DNA of 64,000 bases, taken from Hyphomonadaceae bacterium. GTDB lineage: Bacteria > Pseudomonadota > Alphaproteobacteria > Caulobacterales > Aquidulcibacteraceae. Under the pieces are notes generated by a model, which was given only the letters and a program-made list of their open reading frames with translations, did no database searches and was not told the DNA's origin. This document shows positions 27,182-36,182 of this stretch, piece after piece. Numbering within the stretch: position 1 is the first letter of the stretch; every line of letters starts with the position of its first letter. The stretch lies in contig JAIELK010000006.1 in NCBI GenBank assembly GCA_019753175.1, forward strand, positions 124,001 through 188,000, read 5' to 3'. The position numbers and the translations under genes are program-made.

Positions 27182-27784
27182 TCAAGCCTGCATCGGCAAG
27201 TGCCGCGGCTGCCGGCGCACGCGCTCCATCCAAGCATGAATGGCCGGATACCTGGCAAGCTCGATCAGCCCCTGCTCGGCCACGTGAGTGTAAGCATAGA
27301 GTGCGATGTCGGCGATCGTGTAGCGCTCGGCTGCGAAGAAGCTGTGCTTCTCCAGATGCCGCTCCATCACGGCGAGCGCCTTGTGGCCGTTTTCGATCTT
27401 CTGCCGCAGTGTCTCTTCGTGCTCGGGCGGGCGGCCGAGATATGCCACGATGAAGCGCGCCACCGCCACGTTTGGCTCGTGGGTGTATTGCTCGAAGAAC
27501 ATCCAGCGCAGCATCTGCGCGCGGGCCATGCGGTCTGCCGGCACAAGCCCGCTGCCTTCCGCCAAATAGCCAAGAATCGCGTTCGATTCCGGCAGCGCGT
27601 TACCATCCGCGTTCACCAGCAGCGGAACCTGTCCGTTCGGGTTCAGCGCCAAAAATTCCGGCGTGCGCGTTTCCTTCTTGAGCACGTCGATCGCGCGCCA
27701 CTCGTAGGGCAAACCAAGCTGATGCAAGACCAGTTCGACCTTGTAGCAATTGCCCGACTTGCGGTCGCCGTAGACCGTGTACAT
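27182..27784 (-). CDS. Glutathione S-transferase family protein
   Basis: A 200-residue GST. The thioredoxin-fold half has YGDRKSGNCYKVELVLHQLGLPYEWR, LALNPNGQVPLLVNADGNALPESNAILGYLAEG (cis-Pro and the E-S contact to glutathione). The helical half has FFAAERYTIADIALYAYTHVAEQGLI. The S-G-N-C segment is typical of beta/nu-like bacterial GSTs. The start is set at 27784; upstream residues of the same frame overlap gshA. It lies just 2 bases after gshA, so glutathione synthesis and use are encoded together. Confidence 0.93.
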   Translation of the reverse strand: MYTVYGDRKSGNCYKVELVLHQLGLPYEWRAIDVLKKETRTPEFLALNPNGQVPLLVNADGNALPESNAILGYLAEGSGLVPADRMARAQMLRWMFFEQYTHEPNVAVARFIVAYLGRPPEHEETLRQKIENGHKALAVMERHLEKHSFFAAERYTIADIALYAYTHVAEQGLIELARYPAIHAWMERVRRQPRHLPMQA

Positions 27785-27786
27785 CG

Positions 27787-29154
27787 CTAATACGCGCACG
27801 CTTCGAAGGCGCGGTTCACGTCGCGGCCCCACTCGGTATTGTAGCGTTCGATCAAACGCTCGGCCGCGGTCACGCCAGTGGCGGCGATATCATCAAGTTC
27901 GGCCAGAAACAGCGTCTCGTCATTTCCGGACGAATCAAGCTGGCCGCGCGACTTCAACCCCTGACGCGAGATCGCCAGCGCCGCTTGCGCAATATCGCGC
28001 GCGGTCACGCCCTTGATCGGCGCGCGCAGACCCAGCATCGGCACGGCGCGGCGCAAGCTCTCCCGCTCTTCCGCGGTCCAGCTCTTGACCAGGCTCCATG
28101 CCGCTTCAAGCGCCGCATCGCAATACAAGATACCCGCCCAGAACGCGGGCAATGCACACAGACGCGACCACGGTCCAGCGTCCGCGCCACGCATTTCCAG
28201 ATAAGTCTTCAGACGCACTTCCGGGAAGATCGTGGTCAGGTGATCTTCCCAATCCTTGCGCGTAGGCCGTTCACCCGGCAGCGCCGGCAACTTGCCGTCC
28301 ATGAAGGCGCGGAAGCTCTGCCCGGAAGCGTCAATGTATTTGCCGCCGCGGTAGACGAAGTACATCGGCACATCGAGCGCGTATTCAGCGTAGCGCTCAA
28401 AGCCCATGCCCTCCTCGAACACGAACGGCAGCATGCCGGTGCGGTCGGGATCGGTGTCGCTCCACACGTGCGCCCGATAGGTGAGATACCCGTTGAGCCG
28501 TCCCTCGGCGAATGGTGAGTTGGCGAACAACGCCGTCGCAATAGGCTGCAGCGCCAGCGAAACGCGAAACTTCTTCACCATGTCGGCTTCCGACGCGAAG
28601 TCGAGATTGGCTTGGACGGTGCAGGAGCGGAACATCATCTGCCGGCCGAGGCGTCCGACCTTGGCCATGTAGTTGCGCATGATCTGGTAGCGGCCCTTTG
28701 GCATGATCGGCGTGTCGTCGAGCGACCATTTCGGCGAAAAGCCTAATCCGAGGAACTTGATGCCGAGATCGCCGGCAACTTTGCGCAATTGGGCAAGGTG
28801 GGCGCCGGTCTCGGAACACGTTTGGTGCAGGTGCTCCAGCGGCGCGCCCGAAAGCTCAAACTGCCCGCCGGGCTCGAGCGTGATCGATGCGCCGCCCTGC
28901 CTTAGCGCGATGACGTACTCGCCCTCATAGATCGGCTGCCAGCCGAAGGTATCGGCCAAGCCACGCAGCAACGCGCCAATGCCGCGCTCGCCTTCATAGG
29001 GCACGGGTTCGAGCGTGTCGGCGTAGAAGGCGAACTTCTCGTGCTCGGTGCCAATGCGCCACGTGGAGCGATCCGGCTTCGACCCGCTCTCCAGATGCGC
29101 GACGAGGTCACGAAAACCGGCGAGCACCGGCGCCTGTTCTTTCGCCATGGCCAT
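27787..29154 (-). CDS. gshA: Glutamate-cysteine ligase (plant/proteobacterial type)
   Basis: A 455-residue enzyme making gamma-glutamylcysteine, the first step of glutathione synthesis. It is of the type shared by alphaproteobacteria and plants, not the E. coli GshA type. Recognisable blocks are [102 protein letters not shown] and [20 protein letters not shown]. Length is normal. The start is MAMAKEQ at 29154 (a second ATG is six bases downstream). Confidence 0.96.
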   Translation of the reverse strand: MAMAKEQAPVLAGFRDLVAHLESGSKPDRSTWRIGTEHEKFAFYADTLEPVPYEGERGIGALLRGLADTFGWQPIYEGEYVIALRQGGASITLEPGGQFELSGAPLEHLHQTCSETGAHLAQLRKVAGDLGIKFLGLGFSPKWSLDDTPIMPKGRYQIMRNYMAKVGRLGRQMMFRSCTVQANLDFASEADMVKKFRVSLALQPIATALFANSPFAEGRLNGYLTYRAHVWSDTDPDRTGMLPFVFEEGMGFERYAEYALDVPMYFVYRGGKYIDASGQSFRAFMDGKLPALPGERPTRKDWEDHLTTIFPEVRLKTYLEMRGADAGPWSRLCALPAFWAGILYCDAALEAAWSLVKSWTAEERESLRRAVPMLGLRAPIKGVTARDIAQAALAISRQGLKSRGQLDSSGNDETLFLAELDDIAATGVTAAERLIERYNTEWGRDVNRAFEACAY

Positions 29155-29223
29155 CCAACGTCCCTCTAGTTCCCGCTAAGCGGCCATGTGGCGCTTCTTT
29201 GCGTACGCCGCAAGACGGCGCAA

Positions 29224-30042
29224 TTATCGCCAGTCTCCCCACGCCGCTTGGATGACGCTCAGCGCGGCAATGACCGCGGTCTCCGCCCGCAGGATACGCG
29301 GCCCGAGCGACACCGGCCGCACGAAGACAAGCGCGCGCAGCATGGCGCGTTCTTCGATGGTAAAGCCGCCTTCCGGGCCGATGAGGAGCGCGAGTGGCGG
29401 AGCGGAGTCGCGTCGCGCTTCGACAGACTCAGCGTGACGCTCCCCCGGCGTCAGCCTGGCCTTGCTGCGTCCAAGTATCTCTAAGAGCGCTGGCGCGCGC
29501 CCGCGCTGACCGCCCCATGGCGCCGAGGTTTCGTCACCCTGTTCGTCCGCATAGATCAGCAGTCGTGATGCATCCCAGCCGTCGAGCGCTCTGGCCAGCG
29601 ACACCGGCTCAGATATTTCCGGTGCATCGAAACGCTCGGTCTGTTCCGCCGCTTCGCGTGCGATCGCGCTCAAGCGATCGAGCCGCACGGTTTCGGCGAT
29701 GGTGCGCTGGGTGATCACCGGGCGGAGGCGGCGCACGCCGAGTTCAGTCGCCTTCTCGACGATGAGGTCGGTGGCGTGCCGCTTCACCGGCGCAAACAGC
29801 AGGTCGAGGTCGGGAACGGCGCGCGGGGGGCGCAGCTGTGTCTCGACGCGGACGCTCATGCCGCGCTTGCTCTTGGCCGCCACCTTGGCCCGCCATTCGC
29901 CTTCGTTCGCGTTGAACACGCGCAGGCCGTCGCCGACCTCGAGGCGCAGCACCGTGCCGACATGGCGCGTCTGCGCCTCGTCAAGCGCAATCTCGGCGCC
30001 GTCGCTAAGCGCTTGATCGATCAGGAGTCGCGGATCGGACAT
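29224..30042 (-). CDS. rsmE: 16S rRNA (uracil1498-N3)-methyltransferase
   Basis: A 272-residue SPOUT methyltransferase that makes m3U1498 of 16S rRNA. The N-terminal PUA-like domain has RHVGTVLRLEVGDGLRVFNANEGEWRA. The catalytic domain has DLIVEKATELGVRRLRPVIT, EAAEQTERFDAPEI, and the knot with LLIGPEGGFTIEER and LGPRILRAETA. Usual length is about 240-250, so it is roughly 25 residues long here. The extra piece SKARLTPGERHAESVEARRD sits just before LALLIGPEGGF and is encoded by a REP-like palindrome. The start is at 30042; an upstream TTG/ATG extension is less likely. Confidence 0.96.
   Translation of the reverse strand: MSDPRLLIDQALSDGAEIALDEAQTRHVGTVLRLEVGDGLRVFNANEGEWRAKVAAKSKRGMSVRVETQLRPPRAVPDLDLLFAPVKRHATDLIVEKATELGVRRLRPVITQRTIAETVRLDRLSAIAREAAEQTERFDAPEISEPVSLARALDGWDASRLLIYADEQGDETSAPWGGQRGRAPALLEILGRSKARLTPGERHAESVEARRDSAPPLALLIGPEGGFTIEERAMLRALVFVRPVSLGPRILRAETAVIAALSVIQAAWGDWR
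29416..29465. repeat. REP-like palindrome translated inside rsmE (copy 2)
   Basis: On the plus strand CTTCGACAGACTCAGCG (from 29418) is followed by TGACGC at 29435-29440. A short loop and GCGTCA at 29448-29453 come next, then GCCTGG. Read on the minus strand it is GCGTCACGCTGAGTCTG then TCGAAG, nearly the same as the elements at 26739-26786 and 49889-49913. It is in frame in rsmE and adds about 20 residues to the protein. Confidence 0.65.
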
Positions 30043-30143
30043 TGCCTTTAGCTGCCGCGCGCACGCCACGAACGCAAGCGCCGCGGCTTGACCCCGTGGC
30101 CGATGCGCGCTCTCTGCCAGTGGCGCGAATGGGGGCGACGACG

Positions 30144-30731
30144 ATGGCCAAGCACACGCTTTTGGTGTCGGGTGGCGAGGTAATCGAGGTGCAGCTGACT
30201 TCGGAGACCGTGGTGATCGACACCCCGCTCGGTCGTCGCCCGATCGCCGAGCCTGGCCACATCACCAATCGGGTGCGCTTGTTCGTGCGCCACCCCGATG
30301 GGCAAGAGCAGAAGTACGATTTCGAGGACACGGAGCTCGGGGTGCGCCAGACGCAACGGGTCGGTATCGCGCGCGCACAGCTCAAAGGAGCGAGTGCGCC
30401 GATCAACCTCGCGCTCTTCAATCTGAGCAGCGGCGAAAGAGACGTGTTCGAGCCGAACCTCCGCCTTTATCTCGGCGAAACGCCGTTCTTCGGTCCGCTC
30501 TGGAAGGCTGCGGGAGTTGCGCTCGCCGTGGCGGCGATCTTTTACGTCGTCAGCCACTTCTTCTTGGGCCGCGGCGCGATCAGCGCCGCCTTCCTGGCAG
30601 TGATGTTCGCCACCCTCACCTACCCGGTGTTCTGGTGGCTGAGCGCCACCTGGGACCGCATCACCCAAGAGATGCGCTACGACGCGGCGCGAAGGCGCTT
30701 CCTCGAAGACATGGGCGCGCGCGTACGCTAG
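30144..30731 (+). CDS. Hypothetical protein with two membrane segments
   Basis: A 195-residue protein I do not recognise. The N-terminal 110 residues look like a soluble beta-rich domain (MAKHTLLVSGGEVIEVQLTSETVVIDTPLGRRPI, RVRLFVRHPDGQEQKYDFEDTELGVRQTQRVGI). Two membrane segments follow (AAGVALAVAAIFYVVSHFFL and GAISAAFLAVMFATLTYPVFWWLSA). A charged C-terminal tail completes it. An alternative ATG lies at 30129. It is divergent from rsmE, before the VapBC module, and shares no operon with either. Confidence 0.75.
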   Translation: MAKHTLLVSGGEVIEVQLTSETVVIDTPLGRRPIAEPGHITNRVRLFVRHPDGQEQKYDFEDTELGVRQTQRVGIARAQLKGASAPINLALFNLSSGERDVFEPNLRLYLGETPFFGPLWKAAGVALAVAAIFYVVSHFFLGRGAISAAFLAVMFATLTYPVFWWLSATWDRITQEMRYDAARRRFLEDMGARVR

Positions 30732-30761
30732 TTTGCGCCGGCCACGGAGGCGACATAAGTC

Positions 30762-30790
30762 TTGACACTGGTCCATTACCGTGGTAATGT
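30762..30790 (+). promoter_or_regulatory. vapBC promoter with overlapping palindromic operator
   Basis: TTGACA (30762-30767), a 17-base spacer and TAATGT (30785-30790) make a near-consensus sigma70 promoter. The palindrome CATTACC-GT-GGTAATG (30774-30789) covers the -10 element, as expected for autorepression by the antitoxin/toxin complex. The predicted start of transcription falls at about 30796-30797, on the ATG at 30796, so the mRNA may be leaderless. Confidence 0.7.
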
Positions 30791-30795
30791 CCGGC

Positions 30796-31056
30796 ATGAA
30801 CAAGATCGTTTCCAGACTGACGGCGCAGAACCAGATTTCCGTGCCCGCAGAGGTGCGCAAGAAGCTAGGCCTCGCCCCCGGCAGCGCACTGGAGTGGGAA
30901 GAAAAGGACGGCGCCATGACCGTGCGCCGTGCCGGGCGCTACACGTTTGAGGACATCCACAAGGCGGCATTCCCAAATGGCCCACCCAAGGGTCCCCCGG
31001 TGGACGTCAAGAAAGCCATCGAGAAGTACGTGCGTCAACGCTATGCGCGCGATTGA
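30796..31056 (+). CDS. VapB-type antitoxin, AbrB/SpoVT swapped-hairpin family
   Basis: An 86-residue antitoxin. Its N-terminal MNKIVSRLTAQNQISVPAEVRKKLGLAPGSALEW is the AbrB-like swapped-hairpin DNA-binding domain. The C-terminal region with RAGRYTFEDIHKAAFPNG and VDVKKAIEKYVRQRYARD would wrap the toxin. The start is taken at ATG 30796; ATG 30787 and GTG 30781 are in frame but lie in the -10 region. It overlaps the PIN-domain toxin gene by 14 bases, the usual layout of type II modules. Confidence 0.9.
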   Translation: MNKIVSRLTAQNQISVPAEVRKKLGLAPGSALEWEEKDGAMTVRRAGRYTFEDIHKAAFPNGPPKGPPVDVKKAIEKYVRQRYARD

Positions 31057-31435
31057 CACCAACATCCTCGTTCGTGTGGTGGCGAAAGACCACAAACGTC
31101 AACTAGAAGCAGCGCTCCTGACCATTTCCGAAGGCGCCTGGATTTCACACCTCGTGCTCGCAGAGTCAGCGTGGGTACTCACAAGCCATTACGGCCTTTC
31201 CCGCACAGAACTCGCAAACACGATCCACGTCCTGCTCAATCACGAGACATTCGTCGTTCAGGACTCAGATGTCGTCGCGATGGCATTACGTTCCTTCAGC
31301 GCCAATAAGAAGGTTTCCTTCACCGACTGTCTTCTCTTGGAAATTGCGCGCAAGGCCGGTCACACGCCGCTTACGACGTTCGACCGCGATCTCGCAAAGA
31401 TTGACGGCGTGGAGCGCATCGGTTCGGCCAGCTGA
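31043..31435 (+). CDS. VapC-type PIN-domain toxin
   Basis: A 130-residue PIN-domain ribonuclease. The acidic residues are present in MRAIDTNILVR (Asp5), SHLVLAESAWVL (Glu), SFTDCLLLEIARKAG (Asp) and TTFDRDLAKI (Asp), which together make the magnesium site. The VapC family cleaves tRNA or rRNA when freed from its antitoxin. It is encoded overlapping the AbrB-type antitoxin. The 3' end touches the stop codon of the convergent ABC transporter gene. Confidence 0.93.
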   Translation: MRAIDTNILVRVVAKDHKRQLEAALLTISEGAWISHLVLAESAWVLTSHYGLSRTELANTIHVLLNHETFVVQDSDVVAMALRSFSANKKVSFTDCLLLEIARKAGHTPLTTFDRDLAKIDGVERIGSAS

Positions 31436-33247
31436 CTACGCCGCCAGCATGTCGCCGCGCGACATGGCGTTAAGGCGTGCGTAGAGCCCGTGCGCCGCGA
31501 TCAGTTCGGCGTGCCTGCCTTGTTCGACGATCCGCCCCCGATCGAACACCAAGATTCGATCGGCCTCGCGCACCGTCGATAGCCGGTGGGCGATGATGAT
31601 CGTGGTGCGTCCGCGTTTCAGCTCGGCCATGGCCGCCTGCACCTCACGCTCGGTCTCGACGTCGAGCGATGACGTCGCTTCGTCAAGAACCAGGATCGGC
31701 GTGTCGGCCAGAAACGCACGCGCCAGCGCCACGCGCTGCCGCTCGCCGCCCGAGAGTTTGACCCCGCGCTCACCCACTTCAGTGTCGTAGCCCTTCGGCA
31801 GACGCGCGATGAAGTCGTGCGCACGCGCCCTGCGCGCTGCCGCCATCACCTCTTCGATTGACGCGTCTGGCCTCGCATAGGCGATGTTTTCCCTGAGCGC
31901 GCGGTGGAACAGCGCTGGATCCTGCGGCACCAGCGCAATGTTGCGGCGCAGACTTTCCTGGGTCACCGCTCGCACGTCCTGGCCGTCGATCAGGATCGCG
32001 CCCTCGTCGACATCGTAGAGCCGCTGCACCAGTTTCACGAATGTCGACTTGCCCGCGCCCGTCGGTCCGACCAAAGCCACCGTCTCGCCCGGCGCAATCT
32101 CCAGAGAAAAATCGCGATAGAGCGGCTCGCCGGCGTTCTTGTACGCGAATGTGACGCGATCGAACGCGATGTGTCCTTCCCCGGGCTTGAACGTCGCCGC
32201 GTTCGGCGCGTCTTCAACACCGGCGCGGTCGAGCGCGTAGGCCACCACGTCCTCAATCTCGGCGATGCCCTTCTGCAGGTTTTGGATGTTCTCGCCCAGC
32301 GTGCGCAGATAGCCCGAGACCAACAAAAAAGATGTGATCGCAAACACCGCGTCGCCGGCGCTGGCGCGGCCGCGACTCCACTCCCACAACACAAGGCCCA
32401 AGAGCCCCGCTTGAAGTATGAACAAAAGCAGGTTCTGGACGACCCAGGCGTTGGTGTAGCGATTCCAGGTGCGCTGCGACTTTGTATTCCAGTCGCATAT
32501 CACGTTCTCGAAACGCGCCTGCTCGCGCACCTCGGCGCCGAACGCCTTCACGGTGGCGTTCGAGCCGATCGCGTCGGCGAGCGCGGCGCCAATACGGGTG
32601 TCGGCGGCGTTGGACTCACGCGTTGCGTCGGCCACGTAATAGCGCGCTGAAACGTAAGACGTCGCGAGGAATGCGGCGATGACCAGCCCTGTAAACAGCC
32701 CGATCATCGGCCACTGAATCGCGGTCAGGATGGTGACGCCCGTGAGCACGAACATCGCCGGAAACACAAACCATACCAGCGTGTCAGAGATCGTGTCATA
32801 GGCCCACATCGCCCGCGACACCCGTCGCACGGTTGCGCCGGCGAAATTGTCGGCGTGCCAGTCGGCGGAGAAGCGCTGCACGTCGCGGAAACCGTTCTTG
32901 ACGATCGCGCCCATGTTGTTGGCGGCGAACGGAATCCAGAACCGCGCGCTGGTGTTGCGGGCGAAATAGAAGGTGAAGGTGATGATTGCGACGAGACCAT
33001 AACCCCAGGCGGCCTGCCGCGTTGCTTCGTCGGTCGGGCCCGCCGACAGCGATTCAATCAGCCGCGCCGAAGCGAACGGAAACGCCAGGTCGCAGGCGAC
33101 CGCCAGCGAAAAGAACGCAGCGAAACCGGCCAGCCGTCGGGGTTGGCTTCTCCAGAGCTTCCAGATAAAGGCGGCGATCTGGCCGATCGTCGCCTTGCGC
33201 TGGCCGCGCTCGGAATCGTCTTCAATCACGTCGAAAGCATCGCTCAT
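31436..33247 (-). CDS. ABC exporter, fused permease-ATPase
   Basis: A 603-residue half-transporter of the ABCB/MsbA type. It has six membrane spans (about residues 20-310), then an ATPase domain with Walker [15 protein letters not shown], the signature [15 protein letters not shown], Walker [13 protein letters not shown] and the H-loop [14 protein letters not shown] half-transporter of this kind forms a homodimer; the substrate is unknown. The start is [16 protein letters not shown] at 33247. No companion gene is adjacent, and an unusual 293-base leader region lies upstream. Confidence 0.94.
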   Translation of the reverse strand: MSDAFDVIEDDSERGQRKATIGQIAAFIWKLWRSQPRRLAGFAAFFSLAVACDLAFPFASARLIESLSAGPTDEATRQAAWGYGLVAIITFTFYFARNTSARFWIPFAANNMGAIVKNGFRDVQRFSADWHADNFAGATVRRVSRAMWAYDTISDTLVWFVFPAMFVLTGVTILTAIQWPMIGLFTGLVIAAFLATSYVSARYYVADATRESNAADTRIGAALADAIGSNATVKAFGAEVREQARFENVICDWNTKSQRTWNRYTNAWVVQNLLLFILQAGLLGLVLWEWSRGRASAGDAVFAITSFLLVSGYLRTLGENIQNLQKGIAEIEDVVAYALDRAGVEDAPNAATFKPGEGHIAFDRVTFAYKNAGEPLYRDFSLEIAPGETVALVGPTGAGKSTFVKLVQRLYDVDEGAILIDGQDVRAVTQESLRRNIALVPQDPALFHRALRENIAYARPDASIEEVMAAARRARAHDFIARLPKGYDTEVGERGVKLSGGERQRVALARAFLADTPILVLDEATSSLDVETEREVQAAMAELKRGRTTIIIAHRLSTVREADRILVFDRGRIVEQGRHAELIAAHGLYARLNAMSRGDMLAA

Positions 33248-33540
33248 CGGAGCACCGGAAGCGCAGCCGCGCCAGGCGGCGAGCGCAATATCTAGAATCT
33301 TGAATCTGTCAGCGAAACGCGGAGAGGCGGCTCACCACAGCGCTTGTTCGAACGAACCGGGATTTCCGTTTCAGACCGAAGCGGCTAACGCCGCCTTCGA
33401 GGCCTCGTGGGCGTCCGTTCGGGCGCCGCGATGCTTAGACTTTGAACCTGCCGCTCATCCGCATGCTCCTTGCGCGAAAGGGTTTTCCATACTTTGTTTG
33501 GCCGCTTGCGTAAAGCCGAGGCGGCGCGCATGACGCCAAA
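33248..33540. other. Divergent intergenic region with hairpins and a minimal reading frame
   Basis: A 293-base gap between the ABC exporter and ubiA. On the minus strand AAGGAG (33471-33466) precedes ATG 33458 by seven bases. That opens a seven-codon frame MSGRFKV ending at TAA 33437-33435 (ATG 33464 would add two codons). Further on are an inverted repeat GGCG/CGCC at 33410-33427 and a hairpin CGAAGCGGC/GCCGCCTTCG at 33377-33399. This could be a leader peptide and attenuator for the exporter gene, but no amino-acid bias supports it. Nothing else was seen. Confidence 0.35.
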
Positions 33541-34494
33541 ATGACGGATTCGAAACCCGCCGATGCGCTCAAAGCACATTGGACCGATGCGCTGCCGCGC
33601 GGGTTGAAGCCGTACGCGCAGCTCTCGCGCCTCGACCGTCCCATCGGTTGGCAATTGCTGCTGCTGCCGTGCCTAATGGGGCTGGCGGTCGCGCGCACTG
33701 GCTACGGCTTCTTCTGGGAGGACGCGCGCTATGCAATCGCGTTCTTACTCGGCGCCATTGCCATGCGCGGCGCGGGCTGCACCTATAACGACATCCTCGA
33801 TCGCGACATCGACTCAAAGGTCGAGCGCACCCGCTTGCGGCCCCTGCCTTCGGGTGCAGTCAGTGTGAAGCACGCTTGGGTCTGGCTCGTCGCGCAGTGC
33901 CTCTTCGGCCTCGTCGCGTTGCTGCTGTTGCCGCCGTTGGCGCAGGTCACCGCGCTCCTCGCGCTGCCTTTGGTGGCGCTCTACCCCTTTATGAAGCGCA
34001 TCACCTGGTGGCCGCAGGCGTGGCTCGGCGTGGTGTTTTCCTGGGGCGCGCTGGTCGGCGGGGCCGCGGTCTCGCAAGGCCACGGCGTGCCGCTTGAGGC
34101 GATCGCACTCTATGCCGGCTGCACCGCCTGGACCATCGGTTACGACACCATCTACGCGCTGCAGGATCGCGAAGACGACGCGCTCGTCGGCGTGCGCTCC
34201 ACCGCGCGCCTGTTCGCCGACCAGTGGCGCACCTGGACCAGCGTGTTCTATGTGATCGCGCTGGCGCTATGGGCGATCGCAGCCGCGATTTCAGGCGCGA
34301 GCCTGATCGCGGCGATTCCGCTAAGCCTGGTCGGCGCCGCCCTGATCTGGCCGATGCTACAGAGCATCGACGACACCCGTCCGGAGACCGCACTCGCCGC
34401 GTTCAAGCGCAATGCGCTGATTGGCGGCGCTGTCCTGCTGGCGTTTGCGCTTGAACCGCTGTGGCGTACGCTACGCCCATTCTTGGGAGCGTGA
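33541..34494 (+). CDS. ubiA: 4-hydroxybenzoate octaprenyltransferase
   Basis: A 317-residue membrane prenyltransferase that attaches the isoprenoid tail to 4-hydroxybenzoate in ubiquinone synthesis. The first Asp-rich motif is NDILDRDIDSKVERTRLRPLPSG and the second is DTIYALQDREDDALVGVRSTA. The remaining sequence is seven to nine hydrophobic helices. Length and motifs are typical. Its TGA overlaps the GTG of the following glycosylase gene, suggesting coupling. Confidence 0.97.
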   Translation: MTDSKPADALKAHWTDALPRGLKPYAQLSRLDRPIGWQLLLLPCLMGLAVARTGYGFFWEDARYAIAFLLGAIAMRGAGCTYNDILDRDIDSKVERTRLRPLPSGAVSVKHAWVWLVAQCLFGLVALLLLPPLAQVTALLALPLVALYPFMKRITWWPQAWLGVVFSWGALVGGAAVSQGHGVPLEAIALYAGCTAWTIGYDTIYALQDREDDALVGVRSTARLFADQWRTWTSVFYVIALALWAIAAAISGASLIAAIPLSLVGAALIWPMLQSIDDTRPETALAAFKRNALIGGAVLLAFALEPLWRTLRPFLGA

Positions 34495-35120
34495 CTTTGG
34501 GCGAAGCAGAACTTCATCTGAGCGCCGTGTGTAAGCGCTTCGCGCGCGTGGTGGCGAACCACGAGCCGTTTCCGACGAAAGGCGGGCGCTCGAAGGACCC
34601 GTACCGTGCGCTGGTGCGCGCCGTCGTCTATCAACAGCTCTCGGGCAAGGCCGCAGCGACCATCCACGGCCGCGTGCTCGCGCTGTTCCCGGACAAGGAC
34701 CATCCTGAGCCGGAAGACTTGCTCTCGGCGCCCGACGAGCGGCTCCGCGCGGCCGGGCTCTCGCGCCAGAAGACCGCCGCGCTCAAGGACATCGCGCAGA
34801 AGCGCATCGATGGAATCATTCCGCCGGCGCGCGCGCTGACGCGCCTTTCGGACAACGAGATTATCGAGCGCCTGACGGCGGCGCGCGGCGTCGGCCGCTG
34901 GACAGTCGAAATGTACCTGATCTTCTCGCTCAATCGCCCGGACGTGTTGCCGATCGACGATCTTGGCGTACGCAAGGGTGCGGAAAAGCTGTACAAACGC
35001 AGCTTCACCCCGAAGGAACTCGGCGCCTACGGCGAGCGCTGGGGGCCCTGGCGCAGCGCCGCAGCCTGGCACCTCTGGCGGCTTATGGACACGCAGACCC
35101 CGGAAAAAGCCAAGCCCTAG
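34491..35120 (+). CDS. DNA-3-methyladenine glycosylase II-like (HhH-GPD)
   Basis: A 209-residue base-excision glycosylase of the AlkA/MagIII type. It has the helix-hairpin-helix LTAARGVGRWTVEMYLIFSLNRPDVLPIDDLGVRKG, in which the second Asp of PIDD is the catalytic residue. Other typical stretches are ALVRAVVYQQLSGKAAATIHGRVLAL and WGPWRSAAAWHLWRLMD. It removes alkylated purines. The GTG start at 34491 overlaps the ubiA stop; the frame upstream is just ubiA shadow. Confidence 0.92.
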   Translation: MTLGEAELHLSAVCKRFARVVANHEPFPTKGGRSKDPYRALVRAVVYQQLSGKAAATIHGRVLALFPDKDHPEPEDLLSAPDERLRAAGLSRQKTAALKDIAQKRIDGIIPPARALTRLSDNEIIERLTAARGVGRWTVEMYLIFSLNRPDVLPIDDLGVRKGAEKLYKRSFTPKELGAYGERWGPWRSAAAWHLWRLMDTQTPEKAKP

Positions 35121-35206
35121 AATGGCTTTCGTTGGCGACTTGCGGCGTCTACACGGTTCGATTACCGTCGAACCATGAGTCTCGCCTCCCCGAGTTTCGA
35201 GCGCGC

Positions 35207-35917
35207 ATGAAAGGCGGGCCGAACATAGCCGCCATCGCCGCGATGGTCGGCGATCCCGCGCGCGCCAACATGCTGACCGCGCTCCTGAACGGAGCGGCGC
35301 TCACCGCCACTGAGCTCACGCTGGAAGCCGGCGTCACCAAGCAGACTGCGAGTTCGCATCTGGCGAAACTCGTCGCTGCGGGACTGGTCGCGGTCGAGGC
35401 GCAGGGACGCCACCGCTATTACCGGCTCGCTGACGCTGACGTCGCGCGTCTGCTGGAGACGCTCATGGGCGTGGCCGCTCGCGCCAAGGCGTTGCGCACG
35501 CGCGCCGGACCGAAGGAGCCGGCGCTGCGCCATGCGCGCATCTGCTACGACCACCTCGCCGGCGAACTTGGCGTGGAGCTGTTCGACGCTTTCCTTCGCA
35601 ACAAGTGGATGCAGCCCGGCCCCGAGAACACCTTCAGCTTGACGCGCCTCGGACGCATCAAGGTGCAGACCTTCGGCGTCGACATCGACGAGATCGAAAA
35701 CGGCGCGCGGCCCCTGTGCCGCTCATGCCTGGATTGGAGCGTGCGCCGCCATCACCTCGCCGGCGCGCTCGGCGCGGCGATCCTCGACGTGATCTTCGAG
35801 CGCGGCTGGGCCACGCAGAAGCGCGGCAATCGCGTGCTCGAGTTCACGCGCTTCGGCGAAGCGAGCCTGCGGCGGGTGTTCGCGTTTGCAGAGCCACCCG
35901 CAGCGCCACCGACTTAG
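35207..35917 (+). CDS. ArsR-type winged-helix transcriptional regulator
   Basis: A 236-residue regulator. The N-terminal winged helix is IAAMVGDPARANMLTALLNGAALTATELTLEAGVTKQTASSHLAKLVAAGLVAVEAQGRHRYYRLA. The C-terminal half is a second winged-helix-like domain (LGVELFDAFLRNKWM, RLGRIKVQTFGVD). It ends in the block RPLCRSCLDWSVRRHHLAGALGAAILD, found in a known group of long ArsR-like proteins. The two cysteines in CRSC may bind a ligand. The start is placed at ATG 35207; upstream residues of the frame are unlikely. Target unknown. Confidence 0.88.
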   Translation: MKGGPNIAAIAAMVGDPARANMLTALLNGAALTATELTLEAGVTKQTASSHLAKLVAAGLVAVEAQGRHRYYRLADADVARLLETLMGVAARAKALRTRAGPKEPALRHARICYDHLAGELGVELFDAFLRNKWMQPGPENTFSLTRLGRIKVQTFGVDIDEIENGARPLCRSCLDWSVRRHHLAGALGAAILDVIFERGWATQKRGNRVLEFTRFGEASLRRVFAFAEPPAAPPT

Positions 35918-36108
35918 GCTTTGCGCACGCCGCACGTATTGATCCCAAACAGCGCGTATGCCGGGCAGAAGCCGACGAGGCCGGTCACGATCGGGATAAG
36001 GCCGAGATACGCCCACGGCGTCTGCGGGCCGATGAACGCAAGCGAGAGAATGCCCGCGCCGACAGCCACGCGCAGCACGCGATCGATGGTTCCTTCGTTG
36101 GTCTTCAT
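35914..36108 (-). CDS. DUF2892/YgaP-like small membrane protein
   Basis: A 64-residue protein: MKTNEGTIDRVLRVAVGAGILSLAF, then a hydrophobic hairpin (GPQTPWAYLGLIPIVTGLVGFCPAYALFGINTCG). The two membrane helices with C-P-x-Y in the second are the signature of the DUF2892 family, which occurs beside rhodanese and Crp/Fnr genes. It begins with ATG 36108, GAGGA just upstream. Its stop overlaps that of the ArsR-type gene on the other strand by four bases. A palindrome lies 58 bases upstream. Confidence 0.9.
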   Translation of the reverse strand: MKTNEGTIDRVLRVAVGAGILSLAFIGPQTPWAYLGLIPIVTGLVGFCPAYALFGINTCGVRKA

Positions 36109-36165
36109 GGCTTCCTCCTCGATGCTCGAAGCTGGAACCAGCGTGCCGCAATGCGCCCGGGACTT

Positions 36166-36182
36166 CTGTGACCAGATCACAG
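36166..36182. promoter_or_regulatory. Crp/Fnr-like palindrome upstream of the DUF2892 gene
   Basis: CTGTGA-CCAGA-TCACAG is a perfect inverted repeat with 6-bp arms, like the CRP consensus TGTGA-N6-TCACA but with a 5-base spacer. It covers the stop codon of the Crp/Fnr-type regulator and lies 58-74 bases before the start of the small membrane protein. It could be the operator of the adjacent regulator. Confidence 0.5.

Noticed and set aside
31436-33247. Possible bacteriocin or secretion system around the ABC exporter
   Set aside because: No peptidase domain, precursor peptide or membrane-fusion gene nearby.
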